This document shows positions 63,311-64,000 of a stretch of DNA of 64,000 nt, piece after piece (the stretch's first letter is position 1; each line of letters begins with the position of its first letter). The position numbers and the translations under genes were made by a program. Below the pieces are notes generated by a model, which made no database searches, was not told the origin of the DNA, and saw only the letters and a program-made list of their open reading frames with translations. Source of the stretch: Pseudarthrobacter cellobiosi (GTDB taxonomy: Bacteria > Actinomycetota > Actinomycetes > Actinomycetales > Micrococcaceae); contig NZ_JAMXBJ010000041.1 in assembly GCF_023913755.1 (NCBI RefSeq), positions 1 through 64,000 of the forward strand. Direction: 5' to 3'.

Positions 63311-63846
63311 GCGGCGGGTACATCAAAGCCGTCCTCGCCCTCGGCAGCAACCTGGGCGAGCGGAACGACACCCTGTCCGAGGCCGTTGCTGACCTGGTGG
63401 ACCCGCCGGAGGTTCGCCTGCAGGCCGTTTCCCCGGTGGTGCAGACCAAAGCTGTGGGCGGCCCGGCCGGCCAGCCCGACTTCCTGAACATGATCATCAC
63501 CGTGGAAACCACGCTGTCCCCGACGGAGCTGCTGAAGCACTGCCAGGCCGTGGAAAACAAGCACCTCCGCGTTCGTGAAGTGCGCTGGGGACCCCGGACG
63601 CTCGACGTCGACATCATCACTTACGGCGACCTCACCAGTGACGACCCGGTCCTGACCCTGCCGCACCCGCGTGCCGCCGAACGCGCCTTTGTGCTGTATC
63701 CGTGGTCGCTGATCGAGCCGGCGGCCACCCTGGGCGGGGAACGCATCAGCGAGCTGGCTGCCCGGGCCCCCGACTTTGACGATCTCGCCCCGTTCGACGG
63801 TTTCGGCGATTACGACGGCGTCCCCACAGCCGGGGCGGTCGAGTAA
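63307..63846 (+). CDS. folK: 2-amino-4-hydroxy-6-hydroxymethyldihydropteridine pyrophosphokinase
   Basis: Adds pyrophosphate from ATP to hydroxymethyl-dihydropterin, supplying FolP. LALGSNLGERNDTLSEAV, QPDFLNMIITVETTLSP and RWGPRTLDVDIITYGDL with DPVLTLPHPRAAERAFVLYPW are the HPPK signatures in 179 residues. It begins inside the last codons of folB and is followed by the DUF3180 gene after three bases. Confidence 0.95.
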   Translation: MSGGYIKAVLALGSNLGERNDTLSEAVADLVDPPEVRLQAVSPVVQTKAVGGPAGQPDFLNMIITVETTLSPTELLKHCQAVENKHLRVREVRWGPRTLDVDIITYGDLTSDDPVLTLPHPRAAERAFVLYPWSLIEPAATLGGERISELAARAPDFDDLAPFDGFGDYDGVPTAGAVE

Positions 63847-63849
63847 CCG

Positions 63850-64000
63850 GTGAAGCCCATCAACCCTGTCCGTCTGCTGCTGATCGGCCTGGTCCTGACC
63901 GTGGCCGGCTGGTCCGCCACCGTGGTGACCACACGCTACAGCATGTCAACGCCGGTTCTTCCGGCCACCGCGCTGGCCACCATGGGCGTGATTGTCGCCA
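63850..64000 (+). CDS. DUF3180 membrane protein, partial
   Basis: The reading frame begins with GTG three bases after the folK stop and runs off the window. The visible 50 residues (NPVRLLLIGLVLTVAGWSATVV, then a polar loop, then TALATMGVIVA) show two hydrophobic segments. A DUF3180 gene follows folK in most actinobacteria, which supports the call. Function unknown. Confidence 0.75.
   Translation, partial: MKPINPVRLLLIGLVLTVAGWSATVVTTRYSMSTPVLPATALATMGVIVA

Overview
The window is high-GC DNA with GTG and TTG starts, TANNNT-type -10 boxes directly in front of start codons, ANTAR and DUF2342 families, and the gene order ppa-dacB-metalloprotease-tilS-hpt-ftsH-folEPBK-DUF3180. Together these point to an actinobacterium of the Micrococcaceae, most likely Arthrobacter or Pseudarthrobacter, on the chromosome. 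No rRNA, tRNA, CRISPR, transposase or phage gene was seen.

Region 1 (1-13.8 kb) is a sialic acid module. Minus-strand genes encode a Sat-type ABC importer (binding lipoprotein, permease, a fused permease-ATPase, a second ATPase), N-acetylneuraminate lyase, ManNAc kinase, ManNAc-6-P epimerase and GlcNAc-6-P deacetylase. A sialidase without a visible signal peptide lies upstream. Import, cleavage to ManNAc, phosphorylation, epimerisation and deacetylation to glucosamine-6-P are all covered; the deaminase NagB and a dedicated regulator are not here. A frameshifted CPBP-protease gene lies downstream and a PfkB sugar kinase lies divergently.

Region 2 (13.8-24.2 kb) holds a DUF1905/DUF5655 protein, an orphan TauT-type binding protein, a HAD phosphatase, a glycerophosphodiesterase, and a signalling operon (hybrid histidine kinase, GGDEF-EAL, EAL) divergent from a STAS-like gene, then a methyltransferase.

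Region 3 (24.3-41.4 kb) is mixed metabolism and stress genes: glycerate kinase, two small membrane-protein genes, an SDR, an acidic protein, a GAF-ANTAR regulator, an SGNH hydrolase, a uracil permease behind a C-terminally odd serine hydrolase, a RutE-like reductase, phosphoglucomutase, a NERD protein, a DUF4190 protein, amidase, peptidase E, rhodanese and prephenate dehydratase.

Region 4 (41.4-51.9 kb) has a diacylglycerol kinase-like gene, serS, a broken AbiEi-like/nuclease-like gene flanked by related palindromic repeats, a HAD phosphatase, a composite gene remnant, a SatD-like regulator, phosphoketolase, a carboxylesterase and pyrophosphatase.

Region 5 (52-64 kb) is the conserved dacB-to-folK block, with two apparent insertions: a lipoprotein gene with about 500 bp of non-coding DNA, and a LacI-type regulator.

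The most notable structural features are several families of long intergenic palindromes, a run of apparently leaderless genes, and three genes broken by small indels or fusion.
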